From positions 3,018,501 to 3,082,500 of the forward strand of contig NZ_CP031013.1 of the NCBI RefSeq assembly GCF_003711205.1: a DNA stretch of 64,000 bases, given 5' to 3'. This DNA comes from Polaromonas sp. SP1. Lineage in GTDB: Bacteria; Pseudomonadota; Gammaproteobacteria; Burkholderiales; Burkholderiaceae_C. A model generated the notes under the pieces. That model was not told the DNA's origin. It did not search any database and was given only the letters and a program-made list of their open reading frames with translations. The translations under genes and the position numbers were made by a program. Positions 27,127 through 37,046 of this stretch are shown one piece after another (position 1 is the stretch's first letter; every line of letters starts with the position of its first letter).

Positions 27127-28095
27127 ATGAAAGCAACCCTGAAACTCACCGCCCTGGCCGCCGGCCTGCTGGCTTTTTCCGCGCAAGCCGTCGAGCTGCG
27201 CTCCGCCGATGTGCACAACAGCGACGACTACCCCACGGTAGCCGCCGTGCGCCACATGAGCGAGACGCTGGCCAAGCAAAGCGGCGGCAAGTACACGATC
27301 AAGGTCTTCAACAAGAGCGCCCTGGGTTCCGAAAAGGAAACCCTGGACCAGGTGAAGATCGGCGCGCTGGAAATGAACCGCGTCAACATCAGCTCGCTGA
27401 ACTCGATCTGCCCGAAGAGCCTGGTGCCCACCATGCCCTTCCTGTTCGACTCGATCGCCCACATGCGCAAGTCGCTGGATGGCCCGATCGGCGAAGAAAT
27501 CCTGAAGGGCTGTGAGAGCCAGGGCCTGGTCGGCCTGGCGTTCTACGACAGCGGCGCCCGCTCCATCTACGCCAAGAAGCCGGTGCGCAACATTGCCGAC
27601 GCCAAGGGCCTGAAGATCCGTGTGCAGCAGTCCGACCTGTGGGTCGCGCTGGTGCAGGCCATGGGCGCCAACGCCACGCCAATGCCCACCGGCGAGGTCT
27701 ACACCGCGCTGAAGGTCGGCACGATCGACGCCGCCGAGAACAACATTCCCTCGTACGAAGGCTTCAAGCACTATGAGGCTGTGAAGGTCTACTCGCATAC
27801 CGAGCACTCGATGGCGCCGGAAATGCTGGTGATCTCCAAGGTGATCTTCGACAAGATGTCGCCTGCCGACCAGGCCATGTTCCGCGCTGCCGCCAAAGAA
27901 TCGGTGACGTTCCAGCGCCAGAAGTGGGACGAGCAGGAAGCCAAGGCCCTGGACATCGTCGTCAAGGCGGGTTCTACCATCGTCAAGGACGTGGACAAGG
28001 CATCGTTCAAGGCAGCGATGGCCCCGGTGTACGCCAAGTTCATCACCACGCCTGACCTGCAGCGCCTGGTGAAAGCTGTTCAGGACAACAAGTAA
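27127..28095 (+). CDS. TRAP transporter substrate-binding protein (DctP family), linked to the permeases
   Basis: A 322-residue DctP-type periplasmic protein. The signal peptide ends F-S-A-Q-A, followed by [15 protein letters not shown]. The ligand Arg motif is I-R-V-Q-Q-S-D-L-W, with [18 protein letters not shown] 27127 has GAGGAAGAG upstream. It is directly upstream of the DctQ and DctM genes, so it is the cognate binding protein, probably for galacturonate, glucuronate or an aldarate. A strong hairpin after its stop separates it from the membrane genes. Confidence 0.92.
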   Translation: MKATLKLTALAAGLLAFSAQAVELRSADVHNSDDYPTVAAVRHMSETLAKQSGGKYTIKVFNKSALGSEKETLDQVKIGALEMNRVNISSLNSICPKSLVPTMPFLFDSIAHMRKSLDGPIGEEILKGCESQGLVGLAFYDSGARSIYAKKPVRNIADAKGLKIRVQQSDLWVALVQAMGANATPMPTGEVYTALKVGTIDAAENNIPSYEGFKHYEAVKVYSHTEHSMAPEMLVISKVIFDKMSPADQAMFRAAAKESVTFQRQKWDEQEAKALDIVVKAGSTIVKDVDKASFKAAMAPVYAKFITTPDLQRLVKAVQDNK

Positions 28096-28107
28096 ATCCG
28101 GACCTTT

Positions 28108-28139
28108 CGAAGCCCGGCCGAGCGTTCGGCCGGGCTTCG
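28108..28139 (+). terminator. 14-bp perfect hairpin between DctP and DctQ genes
   Basis: Bases 28108-28121 pair fully with 28126-28139 around a GCGT loop. A loose T-rich run (GTTTGCTTTC) follows. It probably attenuates read-through or protects the dctP message, giving an excess of binding protein over permease. Confidence 0.75.
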
Positions 28140-28160
28140 CGTTTGCTTTCTAGGACCTTT

Positions 28161-28754
28161 ATGACAACCCCCCAAATGTCGGTTTCGGCCGCAGCCACTA
28201 CAGCGGCCGTCAGTTCTGTTGCCCTGGGCGTGGACCCGGAGCACGAGCGGCCACCCGCGCGTCACTGGTATTCACGCCTGTGCGGCTGGTTGAGCAAGAT
28301 CAGCCTGATTCTCGCGATCTTCGGCCTGGCCGGCATCATCGTGTCGGTGCAGGTCCAGGTGTTCGGCCGCTATGTCCTCAACGACACGCCGACCTGGGCT
28401 GAAGCGCTGGCACTGCAGCTGGTGCTGTATGTGACTGCGCTCGGCGTGGCAGTCGGCGTGCGGGACGCCGGCCACATTGGCCTGGAGTCGCTGGTCTCGC
28501 TGCTGCCCGAGTCGATGCGCCTGAAGCTGGAGATCCTGATCCATCTGTTTGTCGCGCTGTTCGGCGGAATCATGGTGCAAAGCGGCATGCTCTGGACCCG
28601 CATGAAATGGGACGAGCTGGATCCGATGCTGCAACTGCCCGTGGGTATCGACTACCTGTCGCTGGTGATCGCCGGCGTGCTGATCGTCATGTTCTCCTTC
28701 GAACACATCATTGCGTTGCTCAGGGACGAAGAAGTCGTTCCATCCTGGTACTGA
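28161..28754 (+). CDS. TRAP transporter small permease subunit (DctQ)
   Basis: A 197-residue four-helix membrane protein of the DctQ family, the small TRAP subunit. A cytoplasmic N-terminus of about 35 residues precedes the first helix; the family motif W-A-E-A-L-A-L-Q-L-V-L-Y with the G-V-R-D-A-G-H-I-G loop is present. ATG 28161 is used; an in-frame TTG at 28143 lies in the post-hairpin sequence. It sits between the binding protein and the large permease genes, 13 bp before the latter. Confidence 0.9.
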   Translation: MTTPQMSVSAAATTAAVSSVALGVDPEHERPPARHWYSRLCGWLSKISLILAIFGLAGIIVSVQVQVFGRYVLNDTPTWAEALALQLVLYVTALGVAVGVRDAGHIGLESLVSLLPESMRLKLEILIHLFVALFGGIMVQSGMLWTRMKWDELDPMLQLPVGIDYLSLVIAGVLIVMFSFEHIIALLRDEEVVPSWY

Positions 28755-28767
28755 TTGAAAGAAAAAT

Positions 28768-30060
28768 ATGGAACTGACAGTTCTCTCATTGAGCTTTGCG
28801 CTGCTGCTGGTGCTGGGCGTGCCGGTGGCCTTCTCGATCGGGCTTGCCTCGGTGGCCACGGTGCTGTATTCGGGCATGCCGATCGCGATCGTCTTCCAGA
28901 AGATGGTCGGCGGCATGCAGGTGTTTTCGTTTCTGGCGATTCCCTTTTTCGTGTTTGCCGGTGAGCTGATGCTGTACGGCGGCATTGCCGACCGCATCGT
29001 GCGCTTTGCCAACAGCCTGATCGGCCATGTGCGCGGCGGCCTGGGCATGAGTAACGTGATCGGCTGCACCTTGTTCGGCGGTGTCGCCGGCTCGCCGCTG
29101 GCCGATGTGTCCGCGATGGGCTCGGTGATGATCCCGCTGATGAAGAAAGAAGGCTACGACGCAGACTACGCCGTTAACGTCACGACGCACGCGGCACTGG
29201 TCGGTGCATTGATGCCGACCTCGCACAACCTGATCATCTTCGCACTGGCGACCACCGGCATTGCCTCGGTCAGTGTGTTCAGCCTGATTCTGGCCGGCGT
29301 CATCCCTGCGATGCTGCTCACCCTGTGCAACCTGATTGCCGCGTACTATGTCGCCGTCAAGCGGGGCTATCCGGTCCGCGGCAAGTTCTCGGGCTGGAAG
29401 GAAGTGCTGATGGCCTTCCTGGGCTCCCTGCCTGGCCTGTTCATTGTGGTGATCATCCTGGCGGGCATCCTGTCCGGCGTTTTCACCGCGACCGAGTCGG
29501 CTGCCACGGCGGTGCTGTGGGCGCTGATCGTCACGGTGCTGGTGTATCGCTCGCTGTCGTGGCAAAACTTTTTGAAGGCCTGCGCGAAGGCCTGCAAAAC
29601 CACCGGCGTGGTTCTGCTGCTGATCGGCATCTCGTCCGCCTTCGGATATTTCATGGCGCTTTATGAGGTACCGCAGAAAACCGGCGAGCTGATGACCTCC
29701 GTGTCCGCCACGCCGTGGGTGATCTTCCTGATGATCAACGTGCTGCTGTTCATCCTGGGCACCTTCCTCGACATGGCTGCCACCATCCTGATCTGCACGC
29801 CCATCTTTTTGCCGATCGCGGCACAGTTCGGCATGGATCCCGTGCAATTCGGCATCGTGATGCTGATCAACTGCGCGCTCGGCCTGAACACGCCACCAGT
29901 GGGGGTCACGCAATTCGTGGGGTGCGCCATCGGGGAGATATCGGTGGGGCAGGTCATGAAATCGATCCTGCCCTTTTATGGCGCACTGACGGCCTGCCTG
30001 ATGCTGGTGACCTATGTGCCTGCATTCTCGCTGTGGCTGCCCGGTATGTTCGCGAAATGA
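28768..30060 (+). CDS. TRAP transporter large permease subunit (DctM)
   Basis: A 430-residue polytopic permease of the DctM family with about twelve helices. It carries the family signatures G-G-V-A-G-S-P-L-A-D-V-S-A-M-G-S-V and L-G-L-N-T-P-P-V-G-V. TRAP systems use a sodium gradient to import acidic substrates bound by DctP. It is followed 25 bp later by the second glucarate-dehydratase-family gene. A very long open frame on the opposite strand is a codon-composition artefact. Confidence 0.94.
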   Translation: MELTVLSLSFALLLVLGVPVAFSIGLASVATVLYSGMPIAIVFQKMVGGMQVFSFLAIPFFVFAGELMLYGGIADRIVRFANSLIGHVRGGLGMSNVIGCTLFGGVAGSPLADVSAMGSVMIPLMKKEGYDADYAVNVTTHAALVGALMPTSHNLIIFALATTGIASVSVFSLILAGVIPAMLLTLCNLIAAYYVAVKRGYPVRGKFSGWKEVLMAFLGSLPGLFIVVIILAGILSGVFTATESAATAVLWALIVTVLVYRSLSWQNFLKACAKACKTTGVVLLLIGISSAFGYFMALYEVPQKTGELMTSVSATPWVIFLMINVLLFILGTFLDMAATILICTPIFLPIAAQFGMDPVQFGIVMLINCALGLNTPPVGVTQFVGCAIGEISVGQVMKSILPFYGALTACLMLVTYVPAFSLWLPGMFAK

Positions 30061-30084
30061 ACGGGCTTGTCTGACGTTCCCATC

Positions 30085-31392
30085 ATGAGCACTTCGCACG
30101 CCATCCGGCACATCCGCATCACGCCCATTGCCTTCCGTGACCCACCGCTGTTGAACGCGGCCGGCATCCACGAGCCCTGGGCGCTGCGCTCGATCATCGA
30201 GCTGGAAACCGATTCGGGCCTCGTCGGCATCAACGAAAGTTACGGTGACTTGCCGATGCTTGAGGCGCTGGCCAAGGTCGCGCCCACGCTGGTCGGTCTC
30301 TCGCCCTGGTCGCTGACCGGGATGGAGGCGCGTGTCGCCGCGCAGGTCACGCCGCCGAAGCAGACCGCCTCGGAGTTTCTCGGCCAGCAGGTGTCCCTGG
30401 CGCCGGGAACCCATGTGTCCAAGACCGTGGCCAAGGTCATCAGCGCCTTTGAGGTCGCCATGCTGGACCTGCAGGGGCAATTGGCCGGCGCACCGGTGGT
30501 GGACCTGCTGGGCGGTGCGGCGCGCGACCGCGTGCCGTTTTCGGCCTACCTGTTCTACAAGTATGCAGAACACATCGACAAGCCTGCTGCTTCCGGTTAT
30601 CCGGCCGACCCCTGGGGCGAGGCGCTCACACCGCCGCAACTGGTGGCCCAGGCGCGCCGGATGATTGCAGAGTACGGTTTCAAGAGCATCAAGCTCAAGG
30701 CCGGTGCGCTTGCGCCGGATGAGGAAGCTGCGGGCCTGCTGGCGCTGGCCGAGGCCTTCCCCGGCATGCCGCTGCGCATCGACCCCAATGCCAACTGGAG
30801 CGTGGCGACCAGCCTGAAGATCGTTGAAAAGCTGCGCGGCGTGCTCGAGTACTACGAAGACCCCGCGCCCGGCCTGGAAGGCATGGCCGCCGTGGCGCGC
30901 GAGTGCGAGGTGCCGCTGGCCACCAACATGGTGGTGACCGATTTCGCCGAGTTCCGCCGCAACGCCGAGATGGGCTGCCCGGTCAAGATCGTGCTGAGCG
31001 ACCATCACTACTGGGGCGGCCTGCGCGCCACGCAGCAGCTGTCGCGGCTGTGCAGCACGTTTGGCCTGGGCCTGTCGATGCACAGCAACTCCCACCTCGG
31101 CATCAGCCTGATGGCCATGACCCACCTGTGCGCCAGCGTGCCGCTGCTGACGTACGCCTGCGACACCCACTACCCCTGGCAGGACGAGGAAGTGGTGGAG
31201 GGCGGCCGCCTGCGCTTTGAGGACGGCAGCCTGCGCGTGACGACCACCCCCGGCCTGGGCGTGACGCTGGACCGCACGGCATTGGCGCGCCTGCACGACA
31301 ACTACCTCCATTGCGGCATCCGCAACCGCGACGACCTGGCGCAGATGCGTAAATACGACCCGGCGTTTACGGGCGCGCAACCCCGCTTTTGA
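30085..31392 (+). CDS. Glucarate dehydratase-family enolase-superfamily enzyme (second paralogue)
   Basis: A 435-residue mandelate racemase/enolase-superfamily protein of the glucarate dehydratase group. Active-site residues are kept: K203 and K205 (I-K-L-K-A-G), D233 and N235 (I-D-P-N-A-N-W), E258, N281 (A-T-N-M-V), D306 (L-S-D-H-H) and H333 (M-H-S-N-S-H). The loop after the His differs from that of the first GudD (N-S-H-L-G instead of N-N-H-F-D), and the C-terminus lacks the usual ending. It is probably a dehydratase with a different aldarate specificity, or a GudX-like protein. ATG 30085 chosen. Confidence 0.85.
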   Translation: MSTSHAIRHIRITPIAFRDPPLLNAAGIHEPWALRSIIELETDSGLVGINESYGDLPMLEALAKVAPTLVGLSPWSLTGMEARVAAQVTPPKQTASEFLGQQVSLAPGTHVSKTVAKVISAFEVAMLDLQGQLAGAPVVDLLGGAARDRVPFSAYLFYKYAEHIDKPAASGYPADPWGEALTPPQLVAQARRMIAEYGFKSIKLKAGALAPDEEAAGLLALAEAFPGMPLRIDPNANWSVATSLKIVEKLRGVLEYYEDPAPGLEGMAAVARECEVPLATNMVVTDFAEFRRNAEMGCPVKIVLSDHHYWGGLRATQQLSRLCSTFGLGLSMHSNSHLGISLMAMTHLCASVPLLTYACDTHYPWQDEEVVEGGRLRFEDGSLRVTTTPGLGVTLDRTALARLHDNYLHCGIRNRDDLAQMRKYDPAFTGAQPRF

Positions 31393-31394
31393 CC

Positions 31395-32969
31395 ATGGCC
31401 GCGCCGCTCCACATCCGCATGCATGCCGCAGACAATGTGGCCATCGTCGCCAATGACGGCGGGTTGCCTGCGGGCACGGTGTTTGCTGACGGCCTGCGCC
31501 TCGTCGACAAGGTGCCGCAAGGCCACAAGGTGGCGCTGGTCGATTTGCCCAAGGGCGCGGCGGTGCTGCGCTACAACGTGCCCATCGGTTATGCGCTGAA
31601 AGACATTCCCGCCGGCAGCTGGGTGCACGAGCGCCTGCTCGCCATGCCCGATGCGCGCGGCCTCGACGGCCTGCCGATGGCCACCGTCAAGCCGCCGCCA
31701 CAGGCCCCGCTGGAGGGCTATACCTTCGAGGGCTACCGCAATGCCGACGGCTCGGTCGGCACCCGCAACATCCTGGCCATCACCACCACGGTGCAGTGTG
31801 TGGCCGGCGTGGTCGACTTCGCGGTCAAGCGCATCAAGGCCGAGCTGCTGCCGAAGTTTCCCAACGTCGACGACGTGGTCGGCCTGGAACACACCTACGG
31901 CTGCGGTGTCGCCATCGACGCGCCTGATGCCATCATCCCGATACGCACGCTGCGCAACATCAGCCTGAACCCCAACTTCGGTGGTGAGGTCATGGTGGTG
32001 AGCCTGGGCTGCGAGAAGTTGCAGCCCGAGCGCCTGATGCCGCCCGGAACCATCCAGATCGTCGACGAACGCAGCGTGGCCGACGTCGGCGCCAATGCCG
32101 AAGCGCCGCTCGATGTGGTCTGCCTGCAGTCCGAGAACCATGTGGGCTTCATGTCCATGATCGACTCCATCATGCAGGCGGCCGTGCTGCACCTGGAAAA
32201 ACTCGATGCACGCCGCCGCGAGACCGTGCCCGCCAGCGAACTGGTGGTCGGTGTTCAGTGCGGCGGCAGCGATGCCTTTTCCGGCGTCACTGCCAACCCG
32301 GCGGTGGGCTTTTGCACCGACCTGCTGGTGCGCGCCGGTGCCAGCGTGATGTTTTCCGAAACCACCGAGGTCCGCGACGGCATCGACCAGCTCACCTCGC
32401 GCGCAGCCACGCCGGAAGTGGCGCAGGCCATGATCCGCGAGATGGCCTGGTACGACGCCTACCTGCAAAAAGGCCTGGTCGACCGCAGCGCCAACACCAC
32501 GCCCGGCAACAAGAAGGGCGGCCTGTCCAACATCGTCGAAAAAGCCATGGGCTCCATCGTCAAGTCCGGCAGCTCGCCCATCAGCGGCGTGCTGGCGCCC
32601 GGTGAAAAACTCAGGCACAAGGGGCTGACCTACACCGCCACGCCCGCCAGCGACTTCATCTGCGGCACCTTGCAGCTCGCCGCCGGCATGAATCTGCACG
32701 TGTTCACCACCGGCCGCGGCACACCTTACGGCCTGGCCGAATGCCCGGTGATCAAGGTCGCCACCCGCAGCGACCTGGCGCGCCGCTGGCACGACCTGAT
32801 GGACATCAACGCCGGCCGCATTGCCGACGGCGACGCCAGCATCGAGGAGGTGGGCTGGGAGATGTTCCACCTCATGCTCGAGGTGGCCAGCGGCCGCAAG
32901 AAGACCTGGGCCGAACACTGGAAGCTGCACAACGCGCTGGTGCTGTTCAACCCCGCACCCGTGACCTGA
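31395..32969 (+). CDS. garD: Galactarate dehydratase
   Basis: A 524-residue GarD/UxaA-family iron-dependent dehydratase that converts galactarate to 5-keto-4-deoxy-D-glucarate. It has the N-terminal SAF domain ([12 protein letters not shown]) and the conserved [13 protein letters not shown]. Also present are [29 protein letters not shown] and the ending F-N-P-A-P-V-T. It follows E. coli GarD along its length. The ATG lies 2 bp after the previous stop codon, so translational coupling is likely. Confidence 0.96.
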   Translation: MAAPLHIRMHAADNVAIVANDGGLPAGTVFADGLRLVDKVPQGHKVALVDLPKGAAVLRYNVPIGYALKDIPAGSWVHERLLAMPDARGLDGLPMATVKPPPQAPLEGYTFEGYRNADGSVGTRNILAITTTVQCVAGVVDFAVKRIKAELLPKFPNVDDVVGLEHTYGCGVAIDAPDAIIPIRTLRNISLNPNFGGEVMVVSLGCEKLQPERLMPPGTIQIVDERSVADVGANAEAPLDVVCLQSENHVGFMSMIDSIMQAAVLHLEKLDARRRETVPASELVVGVQCGGSDAFSGVTANPAVGFCTDLLVRAGASVMFSETTEVRDGIDQLTSRAATPEVAQAMIREMAWYDAYLQKGLVDRSANTTPGNKKGGLSNIVEKAMGSIVKSGSSPISGVLAPGEKLRHKGLTYTATPASDFICGTLQLAAGMNLHVFTTGRGTPYGLAECPVIKVATRSDLARRWHDLMDINAGRIADGDASIEEVGWEMFHLMLEVASGRKKTWAEHWKLHNALVLFNPAPVT

Positions 32970-33003
32970 TTTATCGCCCAAAAACACGCAAGGAGACATC
33001 ACC

Positions 33004-33990
33004 ATGCAACGCCGAACCCTGATTCACACTGCCATCGCCGCAGCCGCCGGCGGCCTGTCGGCCCTCTCTGCGTTGGCGCAAGGCGCCTGGCCCACCGGCA
33101 AGGCCATCACCTACGTGGTGCCGTTCCCGCCCGGCGGCAACACCGACACGCTGGCCCGCCTGATCTCGCAGCCGCTGTCCGTCGCGCTGGGCACGCCCAT
33201 CGTCATCGACAACAAGGGCGGCGCCGGCGGCAGCGTGGGTTCGGCCATCGCGTCGCGCGCGCCGGCCGACGGCTACACGCTGCTGGGCGGCACGATCAGC
33301 TCCCACTCGATCAACGTCAGCCTCTACAGCACGCCCATCGGCTACGACCCGGTGAAGTCCTTCGCGCCCGTCGCCATGCTGGGCGTGAGCCCGCTGCTGC
33401 TGGTGGTGCCGGCCGCCAGCCCGCTGCGCACCCTGGACGATGTGCTCAAGGCCGCCCGCGCCAAGAACGGCGGCCTGAGCTCGGGCTCGCCGGGCATCGG
33501 CACCTCGCCGCACATGGCGCTGGAGCTGCTGGCCAGCCAGTCGGGCGTCAAGTTCACCCATGCGCCGTACAAGGGTTCGGGCCCGGCCGTGCAGGACCTG
33601 GTCGGCGGCCAGCTCGACATGATGTTCGACACCAGCCTGATCGTCGGCCCCCACATCCAGAGCGGCAAGCTGCGCCCGATTGCCGTGACCGGCAGCCAGC
33701 GCGTGCCCGCCTACCCGAATGTGCCGACCATCGCCGAGAGCGGCCAGAAGGGCTTCGACATGGTGTCCTGGCAGGCCATGTTCGTGCCCGCGAACACGCC
33801 GCAACCCGTGGTCGACCGCCTGCACGCCGAAGTGATGAAGGTGCTGGCCCTGCCCGATGTGCAGGCCAAACTCAAGGTGTTCGGCATGGAGCCCTCCAGC
33901 ATGACGCCCGCGCAACTGCTTGCGTACCAGAAAACCGAGGTCGAAAAATGGGCCAAGGTCATCAAGGCCGCCAACATCAAGGCCGAATAG
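33004..33990 (+). CDS. Bug-family substrate-binding protein
   Basis: A 328-residue TctC/Bug protein with signal peptide M-Q-R-R-T-L-I-H ending L-S-A-L-A-Q. The family segments V-V-P-F-P-P-G-G-N-T-D-T-L-A-R and A-D-G-Y-T-L-L-G are present. AAGGAG lies upstream of the ATG. It lies 35 bp after garD and 37 bp before garL, inside the catabolic operon, so it probably binds a uronate or aldarate. No TctA/TctB membrane partner is present in the window. Confidence 0.9.
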   Translation: MQRRTLIHTAIAAAAGGLSALSALAQGAWPTGKAITYVVPFPPGGNTDTLARLISQPLSVALGTPIVIDNKGGAGGSVGSAIASRAPADGYTLLGGTISSHSINVSLYSTPIGYDPVKSFAPVAMLGVSPLLLVVPAASPLRTLDDVLKAARAKNGGLSSGSPGIGTSPHMALELLASQSGVKFTHAPYKGSGPAVQDLVGGQLDMMFDTSLIVGPHIQSGKLRPIAVTGSQRVPAYPNVPTIAESGQKGFDMVSWQAMFVPANTPQPVVDRLHAEVMKVLALPDVQAKLKVFGMEPSSMTPAQLLAYQKTEVEKWAKVIKAANIKAE

Positions 33991-34026
33991 GCCCGTACCC
34001 CTTTCAGAGATCAACAGCAAACCACC

Positions 34027-34809
34027 ATGACACAAGTTACCCCTTACCAATCCTTTCCGAACAGCTTCAAACGCGACCTGCTGGCCGGCAAAAAACTGAT
34101 CGGCTGCTGGTCCTCGCTGTCCAACGCCATCACCACCGAGGTGCTGGGCGTGGCCGGCTTCGACTGGATCCTGCTGGACGGTGAACATTCGCCCAACGAC
34201 ATGGCCACCTACATCCCGCAGCTGATGGCCCTGAAAGACAGCCGCAGCGCGCCAGTGGTGCGCCCGACCTCCAACAACTCGGTGGAGCTCAAGCGCCTGC
34301 TCGATGCCGGCTTCTACAACTTCCTGATTCCCTTTGTCGAAACCGCCGGGCAGGCCGCCAGCGCCGTCGCCGCCACGCGTTACCCGCCGCAAGGCATTCG
34401 CGGCGTGTCGGTGTCCCAGCGCAGCAACAAGTACGGCACGGTGCCGGACTACCTCAAGTCCATCAACGACCACATCTGCGTGATGGTGCAGATCGAAAGC
34501 ATCGCCGGCACGGCGGCAGCGGACGAGATTGCCGCCACCGACGGTGTCGACTGCATGTTTGTCGGCCCGTCCGACCTGGCCGCCGGCCTGGGCCACCTCG
34601 GCAATGCCGGGCACCCGGAGGTGCAGGCCGCCATGGTGAAAATTTTTGCCGCCGCCAAGAAGCACGGCAAGCCGGTCGGCATCCTGGCGCCGGTGGAAGC
34701 CGACGCACGCCGCTACATGGAGATGGGCGCGACGTTTGTCGGCGTCGGCAGCGACCTCGGCGTGTTCCGTGGCGCCACGCAGGCCCTGCGCGACAAATAT
34801 CTCGCCTGA
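34027..34809 (+). CDS. garL: 5-keto-4-deoxy-D-glucarate aldolase
   Basis: A 260-residue class II HpcH/GarL aldolase that cleaves 5-keto-4-deoxyglucarate to pyruvate and tartronate semialdehyde. The catalytic His54 lies in L-D-G-E-H-S-P-N-D. The metal Glu/Asp are in V-Q-I-E-S and the later [14 protein letters not shown] loop, and [12 protein letters not shown] is conserved. It tracks E. coli GarL throughout. The stop region is duplicated: a 12-bp unit (34798-34809) encoding Y-L-A-stop is repeated immediately (34810-34821). Confidence 0.95.
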   Translation: MTQVTPYQSFPNSFKRDLLAGKKLIGCWSSLSNAITTEVLGVAGFDWILLDGEHSPNDMATYIPQLMALKDSRSAPVVRPTSNNSVELKRLLDAGFYNFLIPFVETAGQAASAVAATRYPPQGIRGVSVSQRSNKYGTVPDYLKSINDHICVMVQIESIAGTAAADEIAATDGVDCMFVGPSDLAAGLGHLGNAGHPEVQAAMVKIFAAAKKHGKPVGILAPVEADARRYMEMGATFVGVGSDLGVFRGATQALRDKYLA

Positions 34810-34914
34810 TACCTCGCCTGATTTTCCCGTCATCCTGGATCGGGTCCGGGATGCACCTTGTGGACCGCGCGTGCGGAGCCACTGTTATTTTTTTTACGAA
34901 CAAGGAGCATTTTT

Positions 34915-35808
34915 ATGAGCAAGCTTGGATTTATCGGCCTGGGCATCATGGGCAACCCCATGGCAGCACACCTGATTGCGGCAGGGCACGAAGTGTTCAT
35001 GACCACGCTGGGCAAAGTGCCGGCGGAGTTGTTGACGGGCAAGGGCAAGGCCTGCGACTCCATCACCGACGTGGTCAAGCAGGCCGACATCATCTTCCTG
35101 ATGCTGCCCGACACGCCCGATGTGGCCAAGGTCCTGTTCGGCGAGGGCGGCGTTTCCGCAGCGCTGACCAAGGGCAAGACCGTGGTCGACATGAGCTCCA
35201 TCTCGCCGATGGACACGAAAGAGTTCGCCAAGAAGATCAACGCCCTGGGCTGCGACTACCTCGACGCGCCGGTGTCGGGCGGTGAAGTCGGCGCCAAGGC
35301 GGCCAGCCTGACCATTATGGTGGGCGGCCCGCAGGCCGCGTTTGACCTGGTCAAGCCGCTGTTTGAACTGATGGGCAAGAACATCACGCTGGTTGGCGGC
35401 AACGGCGACGGCCAGACCTGCAAGGTGGCCAACCAGATCATCGTGGCGCTGAACATCGCCGCCGTGGGTGAAGCCCTGCTGTTTGCCAGCAAGGCCGGCG
35501 CGGACCCGGCCAAGGTGCGCCAGGCCCTGATGGGCGGCTTTGCCTCCTCACGCATCCTGGAAGTGCACGGTGAACGCATGATCAAGCGCACCTTTGCGCC
35601 GGGGTTCCGCATCGGCCTGCACCAGAAGGATTTGAACCTGGCGCTCAGCGGTGCTCGCACCCTGGGCCTGGCCCTGCCGCAAACGGCGGGTGCAGCGCAG
35701 TTGATGCAGGCCTGCGCCGCCAACGGCATGCAGGACCTGGACCACTCCGCCCTGGTGCGGGCGCTGGAATTGCTGGGCAACCACGAAGTGGCGAAGTCCG
35801 CGTCGTAA
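34915..35808 (+). CDS. garR: 2-hydroxy-3-oxopropionate (tartronate semialdehyde) reductase
   Basis: A 297-residue beta-hydroxyacid dehydrogenase that reduces tartronate semialdehyde to D-glycerate with NAD(P)H. The dinucleotide motif G-F-I-G-L-G-I-M-G-N-P-M lies at residues 5-16. The substrate loop is D-A-P-V-S-G-G-E-V-G-A, and the catalytic Lys lies in C-K-V-A-N-Q-I. AAGGAG lies upstream of ATG 34915. The 105-bp gap after garL is unusually long for this operon and contains a fragmentary inverted repeat. Confidence 0.95.
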   Translation: MSKLGFIGLGIMGNPMAAHLIAAGHEVFMTTLGKVPAELLTGKGKACDSITDVVKQADIIFLMLPDTPDVAKVLFGEGGVSAALTKGKTVVDMSSISPMDTKEFAKKINALGCDYLDAPVSGGEVGAKAASLTIMVGGPQAAFDLVKPLFELMGKNITLVGGNGDGQTCKVANQIIVALNIAAVGEALLFASKAGADPAKVRQALMGGFASSRILEVHGERMIKRTFAPGFRIGLHQKDLNLALSGARTLGLALPQTAGAAQLMQACAANGMQDLDHSALVRALELLGNHEVAKSAS

Positions 35809-35905
35809 GCGGACAAAAAAGCTGCAAACGCGGAGCCCGAAGAGGCTCCCGGCGCAGCGAGGGATTGATGCAACTTTCCTTTTTTTTGAACATCCGGAGA
35901 CAAAC

Positions 35906-36883
35906 ATGGCTATCAATCGACGTGAACTGATCGCGGCTTCACTGGCGCTGGGCGCCGGCGCCGCCACCGGCACGGCAAGCGCGCAGGCCGGCTGGCCGTC
36001 CAAACCGATACGCCTCGTGGTGCCTTACCCACCGGGCGGCTCATCAGACATCATTGCCCGCGCCATTTCGCAGCCGCTGTCCGAAGCGCTCAAGCAGTCG
36101 GTCATCGTCGACAACAAGGCCGGCGCCAACGGCAACCTGGGCGCCGACATCGTGGCCAAGTCCGCACCCGACGGCTACACGCTGCTGCTGTGCGACACCG
36201 GCGCGCTGGCCATCAGCCCTTCGGTCTACACCAAGCTGGGGTTTGACCCGTCCAAGGATTTGCGCGGCGTGACGATGCTGGCGTATTCGCCGCACCTGCT
36301 GGTGGTGCACCCTTCCGTGCCGGCCAACAACCTCAAGGAGCTGATCGCGCTGTCGCACAAGTCCGACCTGAACTTTGCGGTGACGGCCATGGGAAGCGCG
36401 CCGCACCTGGCCGGTGTCGCCGTCGAACGGGCCACCAAGGCCAAGTGGCAGTACATCCCCTACAAAGGCGGCTCGCAAGCGGTGAGCGACACCATTGCCG
36501 GCCAGACGCAGGTGCTGATGAACGGCATGCTGGCGACCTTGCCGCATGTGCAAAGCGGCAAACTGAAAATCCTGGGCGTTTCCAAGAGCACGCGCATGCC
36601 GCTGATCGGCAACGTGCCCACGCTGGCGGAGCAGGGCATTCCCGGCTTCGAATCCGGCACGTGGCAGGGTCTGCTGGTGGCCAACGGCACGCCGGCCGCC
36701 ATCGTCAACCGCCTGAACACCGAACTCATCAAGATCATCCGCAGCCCGGACATCCGCGCCAAGCTGGCCGGGCAGGGCGCCGAAGTGGTGACCATGACGC
36801 CGGCGCAGCAAGACGCGTACTTCAACCAGGAACGCAGCCGCTGGGCCAAAGTGGTGGCGGAAGCCAACATCAAGCTCGACTGA
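35906..36883 (+). CDS. Bug-family substrate-binding protein
   Basis: A 325-residue TctC/Bug protein. The signal peptide has an N-R-R-E-L-I-A twin-arginine pattern and ends T-A-S-A-Q. The core motifs are L-V-V-P-Y-P-P-G-G-S-S-D and P-D-G-Y-T-L-L-L. It is the third Bug protein of the uronate/aldarate locus. A GGAGCC/GGCTCC hairpin (35832-35849) lies in the 97-bp gap after garR. Ligand unknown; no membrane partner nearby. Confidence 0.9.
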   Translation: MAINRRELIAASLALGAGAATGTASAQAGWPSKPIRLVVPYPPGGSSDIIARAISQPLSEALKQSVIVDNKAGANGNLGADIVAKSAPDGYTLLLCDTGALAISPSVYTKLGFDPSKDLRGVTMLAYSPHLLVVHPSVPANNLKELIALSHKSDLNFAVTAMGSAPHLAGVAVERATKAKWQYIPYKGGSQAVSDTIAGQTQVLMNGMLATLPHVQSGKLKILGVSKSTRMPLIGNVPTLAEQGIPGFESGTWQGLLVANGTPAAIVNRLNTELIKIIRSPDIRAKLAGQGAEVVTMTPAQQDAYFNQERSRWAKVVAEANIKLD

Positions 36884-36892
36884 CGTGCTCCT

Positions 36893-36950
36893 GATTTGAT
36901 AGCTGCTTGTCCATGATCCATAAGGGCTGGAGGCACTTTTCATGTAAAAG
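36893..36950. repeat. Small dispersed repeat, copy 5
   Basis: The sequence TTTGATAGCTGCTTG (36895-36909) followed by AAGGGCTGGAGGC (36932-36944) matches the second half and part of the first half of the other copies. It fills part of the 163-bp gap between a Bug gene and the third DctP gene. Confidence 0.65.
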
Positions 36951-37046
36951 TTAAATCTCGCCATCCCGTTTTTAGCCAGCCATCGCCAGCCACCGAGACC
37001 GCCCAAAGAGGCGGCCGGACAAATTCCAAGACCAGGAGACACAATC

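Noticed and set aside
28786..31380. An 864-codon open frame on the minus strand opposite dctM and the second dehydratase
   Set aside because: It has no recognisable domain, is rich in His, Gln, Arg and Gly as expected from antisense reading of GC-rich genes, and lies opposite well-supported genes.
32971..34833. A 620-codon minus-strand frame opposite a Bug gene and garL
   Set aside because: Low-complexity His/Gly/Arg-rich translation opposite two clear genes; a shadow.
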